From Campylobacter porcelli (GTDB taxonomy: Bacteria > Campylobacterota > Campylobacteria > Campylobacterales > Campylobacteraceae): a DNA stretch of 64,000 bases. The DNA is taken from assembly GCF_002139855.1 (NCBI RefSeq), contig NZ_CP018789.1, forward strand, positions 1,364,001 through 1,428,000, read 5' to 3'. How positions within the stretch are numbered: position 1 is the first letter of the stretch; the number at the start of each line of letters is the position of its first letter. This document shows, piece by piece, positions 45,683 to 56,542 of this stretch. Made by a program: the position numbers and the translations under genes. The notes under the pieces were generated by a model, which did no database searches, was not told the origin of the DNA, and saw nothing but the letters and a program-made list of their open reading frames with translations.

Positions 45683-48040
45683 TCTTTTTTGCTCATTACA
45701 TAGGGCTTTCCACTGACTATCTTGAGCGATATTTAAACACTCATTTATATAGGGGGTAGCGGCTTTTGGGTTGTTTTGCGAGATCTCTATTTGCGCAATT
45801 GTATGCAAGGCTCTAGCTCTATTTTGTGGTTTTAAATTTCTATTTAAGAGATCTAAAACCATATTTTTAGCCTCTAATAGCTCCGAGTCCGCCACTAAAT
45901 TATCAATATATATAAAATTTGCCTCTGGGCTAAATGTATCGATATTTAACTTAGTTTGTAGATCCAAAACTTTTTTTGAGTAGTTTTTAGCTAGTTTATT
46001 ACCCTTATCATTAGCATAAATCATAGCAGCGTCATAAGCTTCAATCAGCATAATATCAATACCCTTATTATCCTCCACAGCCCTTAATGCCAAGGTGGCT
46101 TCATCAAATCTATCTAATTTTAAAAGTGAGTAAAATCTATATATTATAGCCTCGCTTGGATCGCTATATGGCACCTTACTAGCAAGCTCTACAGCCTTAA
46201 AACTACTATCTATAGCAGCAATAAATTGAGATAGTTTATAATTAATCTTAGTTAAATTATTTAGCCAAACAACTCTATTATTTAAATTTGGATCATTTAT
46301 ATTTTCATTAGCTAAGTTATAGGCTTGCGTGTATCGTTTTGTTCTATAATAGCAGTTAAATAATTTGAATTTATCTACTATTTGATTCTCTATTTCATAC
46401 TTATCTACTAAACCAACCACATCTAAACAATCCAAATTTTGGTTATATCTATTTGCTAGATTTAAAGCAGAAGTATTCATCATATCAGTAATATCACTTT
46501 GATTTAAATCAACTATTAGGCTATTTAAATTTAAAATATCATTATATCTTTTCTCATCAAAGCTAAGCTTTACTTCTGCGATGAGAGCTATTTTGGCTAG
46601 TTCTTGTCCTTGGTATTTATCTAATAATTTATTATAATGCGCATGCTTCTCATCGCTACTCATATCTGGCATATCAAAAAACAGACGATCAAGTGCATAC
46701 TCTATCTCGCTACTAAATTCATTATCTGGGAATTCTTGCTTATACTTTTGTAAATACTCATATGAGCTTACTGGTTCTACTCCACGCACTAGCGTAGTCC
46801 CAAGGCGTCTAAGGCTAATCTCATAATATCCATCATGAAGATGAGAATCATCAAAAACTACTTTATAAATCTTAGCCGCTGTATCAAATAGATTATTCAC
46901 CCTTAGCTCATCAGCAACCTCCATACTATAGCCCTTATCGTTTATAATATATTTGGGATTTGCCACTACGACCTTGTCTATATACTGGGCTGCTTCAGAA
47001 AATCTTTGTTGCGATAGGTAAATTTTAACTAATTTAAATGATGCCTCACTAGCCACATCAACATCATTTGAGCTATATAAAACATCTTCGTAAAATCTCA
47101 TTGCGTCATTTAATTTGCCACGAGATACTAGATGATCAGCATAGCCTATTATAGCACGATTTGTCCATGTATCATTGCTGTGTTCGGTTATTAAAATATC
47201 TAATATATACTCCGCATCATCAAATAGATCGCTACTAAGATTTGCCATCATATTAATATATAAAATTTCTGGATAATTCCTATCTGAGCCATTAAATCTC
47301 ATCCAAACCTTAGCTAATTCAATTATATTTGAGTTCATCTTTTGTATAGCTTGATACTGGGTTTCTTCTTTGATTAGCTTATCCATAGAGCGAATTTGGT
47401 ATAATAAAAACTCCCCTAAAAATATACTATCAGGGTGGGATTTCATAGCTTTTTGACTCTCAAATATCACCTCTTTATAATTTTGCCGTTCATAGTTTCT
47501 CTTTATCAAAAGATAGATACCCATATCCCCATTTTCATTATAAGTAATTGGCTCTTTATTTAAATCCAACGCACCGACGCTTGGGCGAAGTAAATTTGGA
47601 TATTTGATAGGAAACTCAATCCCATTAATATAACTTGTATCTAGCTCATTTAACTGCTTATTTATATTGATTGTAAAGTGCTTAGAGCGATTAGATTTAT
47701 TGGCTTTAGAGTTTTGTGAGTCAAAAAGTCTATTATTAGCATTAAATATTCTAGAAGTGATTTTAGGCTCAATTATTACCACAAATCCATCATCTAAAGG
47801 ATGAAAGCTAATCTTAGCAAATGGCAAATCTTGGTTTTTTAAATTCTGATTTAATTTAGTAAATACCTTACAACTATATATCTTATTCTCTTCGCTATTA
47901 CGCTCATCACATATCATCTCCTTATCATCTTGAAGATGTATTATATAGTAGGGATTGCCACTATGCTTTCCACTATTAATGCTAAATGTAAAGGCATTTA
48001 AACAAGAGCAAAAAAATATGAAAAAAACTAAATATCTCAT
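45665..48040 (-). CDS. pflA: Paralysed flagellum protein PflA (TPR-like)
   Basis: PflA is a periplasmic scaffold of the Campylobacter flagellar motor; without it filaments form but do not rotate. The 791-residue protein has a signal peptide (about 1-16), a beta-type N-domain, and a long array of helical TPR-like repeats from about residue 180 to the end. The N-domain phrases, including [11 protein letters not shown] and [15 protein letters not shown], and the length agree with what I recall of C. jejuni PflA. It lies 13 bases downstream of tsaD. Confidence 0.82.
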   Translation of the reverse strand: MRYLVFFIFFCSCLNAFTFSINSGKHSGNPYYIIHLQDDKEMICDERNSEENKIYSCKVFTKLNQNLKNQDLPFAKISFHPLDDGFVVIIEPKITSRIFNANNRLFDSQNSKANKSNRSKHFTININKQLNELDTSYINGIEFPIKYPNLLRPSVGALDLNKEPITYNENGDMGIYLLIKRNYERQNYKEVIFESQKAMKSHPDSIFLGEFLLYQIRSMDKLIKEETQYQAIQKMNSNIIELAKVWMRFNGSDRNYPEILYINMMANLSSDLFDDAEYILDILITEHSNDTWTNRAIIGYADHLVSRGKLNDAMRFYEDVLYSSNDVDVASEASFKLVKIYLSQQRFSEAAQYIDKVVVANPKYIINDKGYSMEVADELRVNNLFDTAAKIYKVVFDDSHLHDGYYEISLRRLGTTLVRGVEPVSSYEYLQKYKQEFPDNEFSSEIEYALDRLFFDMPDMSSDEKHAHYNKLLDKYQGQELAKIALIAEVKLSFDEKRYNDILNLNSLIVDLNQSDITDMMNTSALNLANRYNQNLDCLDVVGLVDKYEIENQIVDKFKLFNCYYRTKRYTQAYNLANENINDPNLNNRVVWLNNLTKINYKLSQFIAAIDSSFKAVELASKVPYSDPSEAIIYRFYSLLKLDRFDEATLALRAVEDNKGIDIMLIEAYDAAMIYANDKGNKLAKNYSKKVLDLQTKLNIDTFSPEANFIYIDNLVADSELLEAKNMVLDLLNRNLKPQNRARALHTIAQIEISQNNPKAATPYINECLNIAQDSQWKALCNEQKRLVDGI

Positions 48041-48053
48041 AACTTTAATTATA

Positions 48054-49052
48054 TCATAAATAAATTGAGCTTAGACTCGAGCGTGGGCTGATTTTTAAAT
48101 CATTTAAATTTATAAAATTTCCCTTTTGGTATTTTTCTACACCAGCCCTTGCTATCATAACTGCGTTATCGCTACAAAACTCCATAGGAGCAAGGAGCAA
48201 ACTCATATCAAATTTATCACAAATCTCAAGCAATCTACCTCTTAAATATTTATTTGCACTCGCCCCACCTACAACGCCTAAGCTACTAAATTTTCTTTGA
48301 TTACAAATCTTACTAAGCTTATCTATTATATGCTCACAAGCAGCCCTTTGAAACCCAAATGCTATATCAGCAAAATCCTTATTGCCATTTGTTAAGCTTT
48401 TTTCTATCTCTATTCTAACTTGATTTTTCAACCCAGAAAAGCTATATTCCAAACGGCTATCCCCCTTTAATGGAATAGTAAATTTATATCTATCTTTAGT
48501 GGATTTTGTAGCTAAATTCTCTATAGCCACCCCACCAGGATAGCCAAGCCCCATCATCTTAGCCACCTTATCAAAGCTCTCGCCAAAACTATCATCGCTA
48601 GTTTCTACAAGCACAGCGATATCGCCATTTTCATTGATATCTAAAACCATAGTATGACCACCACTTACTAAAAGCACTCCAAGAGGCAACCTTGCAGGAG
48701 AGTTTAAAAATAGCGAGTATATATGACCAACTAGGTGATTTATCTCAATAAGCGGTAGCTTCAAAGCGATACTTAAAGCCTTCGCCACGCTAACACCGCT
48801 AACAAGGCTAACGCTAAGCCCTGGGCTATTTGTTACAGCAATGGCTTTAATATCCTTAAAATATGGCTTAATCTCTTTAATTAAATTTGGTAAAGCAGCA
48901 GTATGAAGTCTTGCAGCTAATTCAGGAACCACACCGCCATATTTGCTATGTTCTAACTCTTGGGTTATCTTTTTATGATAAATAAGATCTAAATTCAACC
49001 CCATAAGCGCTATAGAGCTATCATCACAGCTACTTTCAATCCCTAATATCAC
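48054..49052 (-). CDS. tsaD: tRNA N6-adenosine threonylcarbamoyltransferase TsaD
   Basis: TsaD transfers threonylcarbamoyl to A37 in t6A synthesis, with TsaB (21 kb). The 332-residue ASKHA protein starts MILGIESSCDDSSIALMG. It has VTNSPGLSVSLVSGVSVAKA, NHLVGHIYS with a metal-binding His, and SGGHTMVLDI. The 3' end overlaps the next gene, pgp1, by 4 bases, matching the pgp1-tsaD order in C. jejuni (from memory). Confidence 0.95.
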   Translation of the reverse strand: MILGIESSCDDSSIALMGLNLDLIYHKKITQELEHSKYGGVVPELAARLHTAALPNLIKEIKPYFKDIKAIAVTNSPGLSVSLVSGVSVAKALSIALKLPLIEINHLVGHIYSLFLNSPARLPLGVLLVSGGHTMVLDINENGDIAVLVETSDDSFGESFDKVAKMMGLGYPGGVAIENLATKSTKDRYKFTIPLKGDSRLEYSFSGLKNQVRIEIEKSLTNGNKDFADIAFGFQRAACEHIIDKLSKICNQRKFSSLGVVGGASANKYLRGRLLEICDKFDMSLLLAPMEFCSDNAVMIARAGVEKYQKGNFINLNDLKISPRSSLSSIYL

Positions 49053-50341
49053 TTAGCAAACTCCACTAAAATCATACCAATAAATTTATCTTTACCATCG
49101 CACATTTCATAGAATTCAACCCTATAAATTTGCTCCTTTTTATCCATTGAAAAGCGTGATTTTATCATATCTTTGGTTATTTTAATACCGCTTTCATCTG
49201 ATATAGTGGTGCCATATCCGATTATATTTGCCCTTACTCCATCTTTTGGCATAATCATAAAACTACTATCGACTACAATTTTTTGACCAAGTTTAACAAA
49301 TTTAGGCTCATCATCATCAATTCTAATGCCAATCTCATCAATCAAATTTGAGTATTCAAAAAACTCAGGAGTAAATCTAGTGATAATATTATTGCCATAG
49401 TGGATATTATAAATACCTTGAGTTTTTGTAAGTGCTACAAGAGCATTATCACAATCAAAATCAAGCTTACCATCGCTAGAAAGCGGGATATATCCTAGCC
49501 TAGATTTTGGCAAATAAAATAGAAATTTACCGCACACAAGCACGGATAAATCCTCATCTAAGGCCTTTTTAACTCCTTGTGGGGTTAGCTCAAAATCGCG
49601 TTTAAACTCTATCCCAGCTAACTTTAAATACTCCTCAACTGCGATTAAATGATAATATACCCTCTCATTAATTGGCAAGCTCTTACTGGCCTCATTTGCA
49701 TATGCGGATTTGCCATTTTTTATCGCAAAATATGATAAGCTCTTTAACATCTCTTTATCCCCATCAGAGGTGCGGGTGTTGCGAAGATGATACTTATGCT
49801 TAGGGTCTAAAATCTTGCTATTTAATCTATCTACTACTTTATTGGCATTTTGTTCTAAATCGCCATATAACGCACCATCAAGGGTAGATTGATCGATAAT
49901 AACTATATTTCCCCAGCGATTTGGATTCATCATTTGGTTTATATATTTTGGGCGATAAAATCCACTTCCATCATGTAAATTCACAAGCATACTAATATTT
50001 GGTTGTAAGACTAAGGATTTAATCTGCTCTACAACATCTTTTTCTGGATCTTTATCTGAAATTTTATCAAATTTTCTATTCATATCCCCATTTACACCGC
50101 GAGATTTTTTCAAAATACTTGGCATATTTAAATTTGGGACTACATATAAAGAGCCAGATATAATCTCATATTTTCTAGCAAGTAAATTCGCTGACATAAA
50201 ACCACCTGGCTCATCGCCTTGAATTCCGCCAGTTACAAGCACGGTATTATTATCATCAACCCCAAGTTTTATCAAAGAAAACTCGCCATAAGCATAACTA
50301 GAAAAGATAAAAATGGTCAAAAATATAGTAAGATTACGCAA
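49049..50341 (-). CDS. pgp1: Peptidoglycan D,L-carboxypeptidase of the Csd4/Pgp1 family
   Basis: Pgp1/Csd4 trims tripeptides to dipeptides and is required for helical cell shape. The 430-residue protein has a signal peptide (about 1-19) and an M14-like core. The variant zinc site is GGIQGDEPGG with Gln41 in place of His and Glu44, plus His123 in LVNLHDGSGFY. Gln in that position is diagnostic for this family. Downstream domains are beta-rich. Its neighbours tsaD, dxr and cdsA are those of C. jejuni pgp1 (from memory). Confidence 0.92.
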   Translation of the reverse strand: MRNLTIFLTIFIFSSYAYGEFSLIKLGVDDNNTVLVTGGIQGDEPGGFMSANLLARKYEIISGSLYVVPNLNMPSILKKSRGVNGDMNRKFDKISDKDPEKDVVEQIKSLVLQPNISMLVNLHDGSGFYRPKYINQMMNPNRWGNIVIIDQSTLDGALYGDLEQNANKVVDRLNSKILDPKHKYHLRNTRTSDGDKEMLKSLSYFAIKNGKSAYANEASKSLPINERVYYHLIAVEEYLKLAGIEFKRDFELTPQGVKKALDEDLSVLVCGKFLFYLPKSRLGYIPLSSDGKLDFDCDNALVALTKTQGIYNIHYGNNIITRFTPEFFEYSNLIDEIGIRIDDDEPKFVKLGQKIVVDSSFMIMPKDGVRANIIGYGTTISDESGIKITKDMIKSRFSMDKKEQIYRVEFYEMCDGKDKFIGMILVEFAK

Positions 50342-50401
50342 TACAATTTCCTTATAATTTTCTCATAATTTTAATAATTTTTTGTTAAGAATTGGTAAAA
50401 T

Positions 50402-51493
50402 CTAGGTATTATATCTAATTTTGATATAATCTTTTACCTTTTTATTTATCTCAACTACGCTCTCTAAGCTATCTAATCTAAAGCTACTAAATTTATCCAA
50501 AGCATCAAAAATCGCATCGCTAATGGAGTTAAATTTAACCTTCTTACTCAAAAATCCAGCCACAATCTCATCATTAGCCGCATTTATAATAGCACCAATT
50601 TTAGGATTTTTTAATAACTCATCTTTTAGGCTAAATGCCCTATATCTATCTAAATCAACCAGTTCAAAAGTTATATTTTGTAATAATTTAATATCTAAAT
50701 TCTCAATTATCCTTTGATTGCCAAGACCAATGGCATGAGCTATGGCTAATCTCATATCTGGCTTTGAGATATGAGCTGTCGTGGAGCCATCTTTGAACTC
50801 GATTAATGCGTGGATTAGAGATTTTGTCTCTATATAGGCGTCTATATTTTTACATCCATAAAGCCAAAATGCCTCAATAACCTCAAATAGCTTATTTACC
50901 ATCGTGGCACTATCGATGGTAATCTTTGCCCCCATATTCCAATTTGGGTGCTTTAGGGCATCTTCTACACTTACATCTTTTAAGGTAGTAATATCGCGAT
51001 TATAAAACGCCCCACCACTTGCTGTGATAATCAATCTATGGATTTTAGGGCGATCTTTTAATAGAAATTTAAGCCCAAAATGCTCACTATCAATTGGAGT
51101 GATTTTTGCACAATCTAAAAATTGCCCACCTACTACAAGGCTCTCTTTATTTGCTAAGGCTAAATCAAATCCAAGCTTTAAACCTAGCACACTAGGAGTT
51201 AATCCATCAAATCCTACAAAAGCATTTATAAGCTTTGTGCTTCCAATTTCATCACTACACGCCTTTAAAAAGCTCTCTATTCCATCATTTTTGCTAAAGA
51301 CAAATTTATGATTAACCAAAGGTTTTAAGCTATCATCATCTATATATACTAATTTTGGAGCAAACTCTTTAATTTGCGAATTTAAAACCTTTAAATTACT
51401 TTTACAAGCTAAGGCTTCTACTTTTAAATTATGCTCTCTAGCTAATCTCAAAGCATTTAAACCAATACTCCCGCTACTACCAAGAACTATCAT
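50402..51493 (-). CDS. dxr: 1-deoxy-D-xylulose-5-phosphate reductoisomerase
   Basis: Dxr makes methylerythritol phosphate in isoprenoid synthesis. The 363-residue protein has the NADPH-binding start LGSSGSIGLNALRLA, then ALANKESLVVGGQ, DSEHFGLKF and ASGGAFYNRD, and the substrate-binding HPNWNMGAKITIDSATMVNKL region. It overlaps cdsA by 4 bases. Confidence 0.95.
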   Translation of the reverse strand: MIVLGSSGSIGLNALRLAREHNLKVEALACKSNLKVLNSQIKEFAPKLVYIDDDSLKPLVNHKFVFSKNDGIESFLKACSDEIGSTKLINAFVGFDGLTPSVLGLKLGFDLALANKESLVVGGQFLDCAKITPIDSEHFGLKFLLKDRPKIHRLIITASGGAFYNRDITTLKDVSVEDALKHPNWNMGAKITIDSATMVNKLFEVIEAFWLYGCKNIDAYIETKSLIHALIEFKDGSTTAHISKPDMRLAIAHAIGLGNQRIIENLDIKLLQNITFELVDLDRYRAFSLKDELLKNPKIGAIINAANDEIVAGFLSKKVKFNSISDAIFDALDKFSSFRLDSLESVVEINKKVKDYIKIRYNT

Positions 51494-52233
51494 ATAAGCA
51501 CCATATACATCGCTAAAACGCCAAATAAATATCCATCAATTCTATCTAAAATTCCACCTTGCTCTCCAAGTAGCACTCCGCTATCTTTAACGCCAGCTAA
51601 ACGCTTTAAATAGCTCTCAAACAGATCGCCAAATATACCAAAAATCACAACCCCAACACTACATAAAACAACGATAATAAAAGCAATATCCATTAAAAAT
51701 AGCCCAGATATTATCCCAAAAATTATACCTATAATCAATCCGCCACATACCCCCTCAAGCGTCTTATTTGGGCTTGATGGGCTAAAACTTCTCTTACCAA
51801 AAAATTTTCCCACAAAATACGCCCCACTATCACTAGCAATAATAGTAAAAATCAGCCAAAATAACGCCGAAACACCATAACTTTGATATATCGCAAATAG
51901 TATAAAAATAGGCGCAACTGGATAGATGAAAGGCAAAATAAGCTTTAAATTCTCATTTTTAGAATATGCTAAAACACTAGCTACCACAACTAAATTTAAG
52001 ATAATAATCTTAAAAACATCTTGTATCCCACCAACAAATGGAAGTAAGGTAAAAAACACCACCGCAATCACAACTATAGATTTTTGTTTAAGATTATAAA
52101 GATTTAAGCTCTCTAGCACCGCTAAAGCTAAAATAGCACCAAAAATTATGAAATTGAGCCAAAAAATATCTAGCACCGCTATAACCAAAAACGCCACAAA
52201 TAAGGCTATGCCAACCATAATTCTATTTCTCAT
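51490..52233 (-). CDS. cdsA: Phosphatidate cytidylyltransferase CdsA
   Basis: CdsA makes CDP-diacylglycerol for phospholipid synthesis. The 247-residue membrane protein has about seven helices. It has a SDSGAYFVGKFFGKR motif and the family signature SPNKTLEGVCGG, then GIFGDLFESYLKRLAGVKDSG. It precedes dxr with a 4-base overlap, the usual isoprenoid/phospholipid pairing. Confidence 0.95.
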   Translation of the reverse strand: MRNRIMVGIALFVAFLVIAVLDIFWLNFIIFGAILALAVLESLNLYNLKQKSIVVIAVVFFTLLPFVGGIQDVFKIIILNLVVVASVLAYSKNENLKLILPFIYPVAPIFILFAIYQSYGVSALFWLIFTIIASDSGAYFVGKFFGKRSFSPSSPNKTLEGVCGGLIIGIIFGIISGLFLMDIAFIIVVLCSVGVVIFGIFGDLFESYLKRLAGVKDSGVLLGEQGGILDRIDGYLFGVLAMYMVLI

Positions 52234-52289
52234 AAAACCTTCCTTAAAAGCTGTGATTTTATCTAATTTTAGCTAAAATTAAACCAAAT

Positions 52290-52601
52290 TTATTCTATAA
52301 ATTTAAAAACACTTTGACGCTTATTATGTAGATCAAAATATTTTATCTCCACCTTTCCAGCCATATTTGGCAGCCTACACTGCAACGCCCATTGACGCAC
52401 CACTCTATCTAAAGGGTTTTTTATCCCATCTATACGGCAACTATTTATAATCTGCCCTTCAAAGCTTACTTGAACGCTATTTGTATCACTTCCATATATA
52501 TAAGCCCCCATTGCTCCACGCTTTGCGACCACTATATCAATCTTAGAGATACTCCCTGCGTTTAAAACCACACAAAAAATCGCTAAAATAAAAATTCTCA
52601 T
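52290..52601 (-). CDS. Small exported protein of unknown function
   Basis: The 103-residue protein has a signal peptide (RIFILAIFCVVLNAGSIS) and a beta-rich mature part with two Cys (NSCRIDG and LQCRLPN) that could form a disulfide. It lies one base from the gene at 52603 and 56 bases before cdsA. I see no known domain. Confidence 0.65.
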   Translation of the reverse strand: MRIFILAIFCVVLNAGSISKIDIVVAKRGAMGAYIYGSDTNSVQVSFEGQIINSCRIDGIKNPLDRVVRQWALQCRLPNMAGKVEIKYFDLHNKRQSVFKFIE

Positions 52602-52602
52602 C

Positions 52603-52920
52603 TCACACCACTATATCAAGCTTTTGAAATTTAACATCTTCGCTATCATCATCTACCTCATCATCGCTGCGTTTACGCTTATGATTTTGCTCGTTTAAAT
52701 CCTCTTTTTGCGTCTGCTTTTCATGCTCATTTTCTGGATCAATTTTATAGGTCTCTTCAGTGGGGCGAGTCTCTTCTACCTCTTTTTTCTTTTCAGCCGA
52801 AGCTGCGGCATTCATCGCCATTTGCATATCTAATTTTGATTGGAAATCACTTTGAACTGAAGCTGCTGCGGGAGTATTTTGATTGACATAAATCGCATTT
52901 GAGATGGGGCTGATTGCCAT
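52603..52920 (-). CDS. Charged low-complexity protein of unknown function
   Basis: The 105-residue protein has a hydrophilic N-terminus (AISPISNAIYVNQNTPAAAS) with no signal peptide. A Glu/Lys/Asp-rich centre contains KRKRSDDEVDDDSED. An AAGGAA ribosome binding site precedes the ATG. The N-terminus recalls small flagella-associated or secreted Campylobacter proteins, but there is no domain evidence. It is co-oriented with the following exported-protein gene. Confidence 0.6.
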   Translation of the reverse strand: MAISPISNAIYVNQNTPAAASVQSDFQSKLDMQMAMNAAASAEKKKEVEETRPTEETYKIDPENEHEKQTQKEDLNEQNHKRKRSDDEVDDDSEDVKFQKLDIVV

Positions 52921-53057
52921 AATTTTCCTTTTTTATTTTGCATATTTTACCAAGTAAATCGGCAAATTTAATAATATTTGCAAATTTAAACAATAAATAT
53001 AGCTATTAATTAATAAAAAAATGTTAATATTTATGCCAACTCATTAAAAGGAAAAAT

Positions 53058-53990
53058 ATGAAAATAGTATGTTTAGATGCTAATACCTTGGGTAATGATG
53101 TGGATTTAAAGAGCATATTTGGCAAATTTGGGGAGTTTATCAGCTATGATATGACTGATGAAAATCAGACTATAGATAGACTTCAAGGTGCTGATATTGT
53201 GCTAACAAATAAGGTTTTAATCACAAAAGATGTAATTGCAAAAACAAATTTAAAATTAATTTGCGTTACGGCAACTGGTGTAAATAATATAGATTTAGAA
53301 GCGGCTAAAAATGCAAATATAGTAGTAAAAAATGTCGCTGGCTACTCCACTAATAGCGTAGTCCAACAAACTTTTGCTAATATTTTAGCCATTAGAAATA
53401 GCACAAGCTACTATGAAAATTATGGTAAAAGTAGCGATGGCTGGGCTAAAAGTCCGATATTTGTAAATTTAGATAGACCGATATTTGAGCTTAGTAATAA
53501 GAAATTTTGCGTTGTTGGTCTTGGAACGATTGGTCTTGAAGTGGCTAAGGTAGCACAAGCCTTTGGTTGTGAAGTCTGCTACTACTCAACAAGCAATAAT
53601 AACTCAAATCCAAATTTCAAAAGAGTTAGCTTTGAAGAGGTTTTAAAATGCGATATAATCAGCATTCACGCACCACTTAATGAGAATACAAAAAATCTTT
53701 TTAATGCTAAGGCTTTAGATGAGTTAAAAGATGGAGCAATGCTCGTAAATAGCGGTCGTGGCGGGATCGTTGATGAGGAAAAAATCGCAAATTTAATCGA
53801 TGAGCGTAAGATTTATTTTATCACTGATGTGCTTGAAAAAGAGCCAATTAGAGCTAATCACCCTTTATTAAAAGTCAAAAATAAAGATAGATTGATGATT
53901 ACTCCGCATATTGCTTGGGCTAGTGTGGAGGCTAGAAAAAAACTAATTGAGCTAAGTGCTAAAAATATAGAAGATTTCTTAAAGGGGTGA
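53058..53990 (+). CDS. D-2-hydroxyacid dehydrogenase
   Basis: The 310-residue NAD-dependent enzyme reduces a 2-keto acid. It has the Rossmann motif [14 protein letters not shown], the catalytic Arg region [10 protein letters not shown], Glu in LEKEP and His in TPHIAWAS. The substrate could be pyruvate, glyoxylate or hydroxypyruvate and is not readable from sequence. It overlaps the start region of yajQ. An AAAAGGAAAAA site precedes the ATG. Confidence 0.9.
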   Translation: MKIVCLDANTLGNDVDLKSIFGKFGEFISYDMTDENQTIDRLQGADIVLTNKVLITKDVIAKTNLKLICVTATGVNNIDLEAAKNANIVVKNVAGYSTNSVVQQTFANILAIRNSTSYYENYGKSSDGWAKSPIFVNLDRPIFELSNKKFCVVGLGTIGLEVAKVAQAFGCEVCYYSTSNNNSNPNFKRVSFEEVLKCDIISIHAPLNENTKNLFNAKALDELKDGAMLVNSGRGGIVDEEKIANLIDERKIYFITDVLEKEPIRANHPLLKVKNKDRLMITPHIAWASVEARKKLIELSAKNIEDFLKG

Positions 53991-53992
53991 AA

Positions 53993-54490
53993 ATGGCTGA
54001 TGAGCATAGCTTTGATATAAGTGCAAGTGTCAATATGATGGAAGTCAAAAATGCCCTCGAAACGGCTAAAAAAGAGGTGGCTAATAGATTTGACTTTAAG
54101 GGTTTAAAGGCTGAAATTGAGCTAAATGAAAAGGATAAAACCATAACTCTCATTAGCTCAAGCGATTCTAAAATTGAAGCGTTAAAAGATATTGTAATAA
54201 GCAAACTTATAAAGCGAGAAATTCCGCCAGTTGCACTAAGCCAAAAGAGCGTAGAAAACGCAAGTGGTGGTAATATTAAATCTATTTTAAAGCTAAATGA
54301 TACCCTTGATAGCGATAACGCTAAAAAGATCACAAAAGCCATAAAAGATTCTAAAATCAAAGTAAATGCGTCTATTAGAGGTGATGAGATTAGGGTTGTT
54401 AGCAAATCAATTGATGAGTTACAAAATACAATTAAGCTTGTAAAAGAGCTAAATTTAGAGCTTCCACTAAGCTTTAAAAATCTAAAATAA
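53993..54490 (+). CDS. yajQ: YajQ-family protein
   Basis: YajQ proteins bind nucleotides (c-di-GMP in some bacteria), and their role in Campylobacter is unknown. The 165-residue protein has the DUF520 start [29 protein letters not shown] and a second duplicated domain. I use the ATG at 53993 after GGGGTG, rather than the GTG two codons earlier. It is co-transcribed with the dehydrogenase and lies 11 bases upstream of the DsbA-like gene. Confidence 0.92.
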   Translation: MADEHSFDISASVNMMEVKNALETAKKEVANRFDFKGLKAEIELNEKDKTITLISSSDSKIEALKDIVISKLIKREIPPVALSQKSVENASGGNIKSILKLNDTLDSDNAKKITKAIKDSKIKVNASIRGDEIRVVSKSIDELQNTIKLVKELNLELPLSFKNLK

Positions 54491-54501
54491 AGGAGTAAAT
54501 A

Positions 54502-55167
54502 ATGAAATTTAAAAAACTTTTCTTAGCATTTTCTTTGCTACTTGCTGTTGGTGCAAACGCAATTACTGAAGGCAAAGAGTATATAAAACTACCAAAACAG
54601 GCTGAATTTAATAATGCACAAAATAGCGTTATTGAGATCTTTAGCTATGGGTGCATTCACTGCTATAATCACTTCAAAAATGGCACGCTTAAATTTGTAT
54701 CTGAAATGTTACCAGATCTTAAATATGATGAGTGGCAAGTGCATCAAATGGGTGTATTTGGCTTTGAGATGAGCAATGTTTTAGGCTATGCTAAAAGCCT
54801 AGATGAGAAAAATGACCTAAGCACTCTAAGTGCAAAATCAAATTTTCACCAAGTTTTAAAAGGCTTTTTTGAAGATGCTTTTGTAAATAAAAAATCATAT
54901 AAAAATGGCGAAGAATTCTATCAAAGAGCCGCAAGTATCCTAAAAGCAAATGGCGTCCAAAATGCTAGTGTAAAAACCATAATAGACTACGCTAACTCAA
55001 AAGATGGCAAAGCCTATGCCAAGCTAACCTCTCAAGCTCTAGAAGTGGCTAAAATCAGTGGAACTCCAGGCTTTGTAGTAAATGGCAAATACTTAATCAA
55101 TATCGAACATGTAAATAGTCAAGAGGAGCTAGTAGAGATAATCTCTGAAATAATCAAGCTAAAATAG
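54502..55167 (+). CDS. dsbA: DsbA-like thiol:disulfide oxidoreductase
   Basis: This periplasmic enzyme makes disulfide bonds. The 221-residue protein has a signal peptide (about 1-20), the active site Cys51-Ile-His-Cys54 in SYGCIHCYNHF and the cis-Pro loop SGTPGFVVNG, on a thioredoxin fold with a helical insertion. CIHC is a normal DsbA variant. An AAGGAG site precedes the ATG. Confidence 0.9.
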   Translation: MKFKKLFLAFSLLLAVGANAITEGKEYIKLPKQAEFNNAQNSVIEIFSYGCIHCYNHFKNGTLKFVSEMLPDLKYDEWQVHQMGVFGFEMSNVLGYAKSLDEKNDLSTLSAKSNFHQVLKGFFEDAFVNKKSYKNGEEFYQRAASILKANGVQNASVKTIIDYANSKDGKAYAKLTSQALEVAKISGTPGFVVNGKYLINIEHVNSQEELVEIISEIIKLK

Positions 55168-55189
55168 TATTAAATTTTTAAATCTCTGC

Positions 55190-55195
55190 TATAAT
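55190..55195 (+). promoter_or_regulatory. Putative -10 box of the HemN-like gene
   Basis: TATAAT (context GCTATAATTTGC) lies 35 bases before the ATG at 55230. Confidence 0.55.
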
Positions 55196-55229
55196 TTGCA
55201 GTTTAAATAAATTTAAAGAGTTATAGCAG

Positions 55230-56540
55230 ATGAAATCTCTATTTTTAATCCAAAATTTAGCTATCAAATATGCTAAATTTTCTCTAAATAAATCCTTAAA
55301 ATCTCAACTAAATTTAGATCTTTTACCAAATTACCAGACCAAAACCCCAGACCCAAATATAAACTATATGCTATATGCTCATGTGCCATTTTGCCATACT
55401 TTTTGTCCATATTGCTCATTTCACAAATACGCTTATGATGAGAGCTTGGCTAAGGAGTATTTTAAAAATTTGCGTTTAGAGATGGAGCAAATTTATAAAT
55501 TAGGATACAAATTCAACTCTATGTATGTAGGTGGCGGGACAACTTTAATAAACGAAAGTGAGCTTATAAAAACACTTGAGCTAGCCAAAAAGCTATTTAA
55601 TATAGATGAAATTTCATGCGAAAGCGACCCAAATCACATTGAAATTCAAAATCTCAATCGTTTTAAAGGGTTAATTAAGCGTCTAAGTATTGGGGTGCAA
55701 AGCTTTAATGATGAGATTTTAAAAAAAGTTGGAAGGTATGATAAATTTGGCTCAAGCCAAACTCTAATCACAAAGCTAAAAAACGCTATTAATGTATTGC
55801 CAATTACTAGCATTGATCTGATATTTAACTTCCCAAATCAAACAAAAGATATGTTAATTAATGATATAAATTTAGCCAAAAGCATTGACGCAGACCAAAT
55901 CACATTCTACCCACTGATGAAATCTAGTCTTACAAAAGACAAAATCGCCTCTGCTCTTGGCCTAAGTAAAAATGACAATGAGTATGAGTTTTACACCATT
56001 ATAGAAGAGAGTTTTAAAGATTATTATAAGAGTAATGCGTGGTCATATGCTAAAAAGAAATTAGCCTTAAATGATGAGTATGTCAGCTCAAAGCACGAGT
56101 ATCTAGGGATAGGAAGTGGTGGATTTAGCTTTCTTAATGGGGAGCTTTTTATAAATGCTTTTAACCTAAATGAGTATAATAGCAAAATTCAAAACCACCA
56201 AAGCTCCATAATCGCAAATTGTAAATTTAATAAAAAAGAGCGGATAAAATATCTATTTTTAACTGAAATTTTTAGCGGTTTTATCGATATTTCAAAATTT
56301 AATCAAACAAACAATACAGATCTTTTAAAAATGCTAAATATAGAATTAAAATTATTAAAACTAATTAAAGCTATTAAAATTCAAAATAATATAATCCAAT
56401 CAACCCAATTTGGCAGATATTTGTGGCTTAGCTTGATGAAGGAGTTTTACACTGGAATGGATAGAGTAAGAGCTATTTTCAAAGATGATAGCAAGATCAA
56501 AAATAGCTCTAAAATAAATATAATGAAAACACAAATTTAA
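55230..56540 (+). CDS. HemN/HemW-like radical SAM protein
   Basis: The 436-residue protein carries the radical SAM motif Cys55-X3-Cys59-X2-Cys62 in HVPFCHTFCPYCSFH, followed by YVGGGTTLI and SIGVQSFNDEIL. These are features of the coproporphyrinogen III dehydrogenase/heme chaperone group. Such proteins act in heme synthesis or heme delivery; which one applies here is unclear, since the family has several Campylobacter paralogues. It has its own promoter-like TATAAT. Confidence 0.85.
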   Translation: MKSLFLIQNLAIKYAKFSLNKSLKSQLNLDLLPNYQTKTPDPNINYMLYAHVPFCHTFCPYCSFHKYAYDESLAKEYFKNLRLEMEQIYKLGYKFNSMYVGGGTTLINESELIKTLELAKKLFNIDEISCESDPNHIEIQNLNRFKGLIKRLSIGVQSFNDEILKKVGRYDKFGSSQTLITKLKNAINVLPITSIDLIFNFPNQTKDMLINDINLAKSIDADQITFYPLMKSSLTKDKIASALGLSKNDNEYEFYTIIEESFKDYYKSNAWSYAKKKLALNDEYVSSKHEYLGIGSGGFSFLNGELFINAFNLNEYNSKIQNHQSSIIANCKFNKKERIKYLFLTEIFSGFIDISKFNQTNNTDLLKMLNIELKLLKLIKAIKIQNNIIQSTQFGRYLWLSLMKEFYTGMDRVRAIFKDDSKIKNSSKINIMKTQI

Positions 56541-56542
56541 GA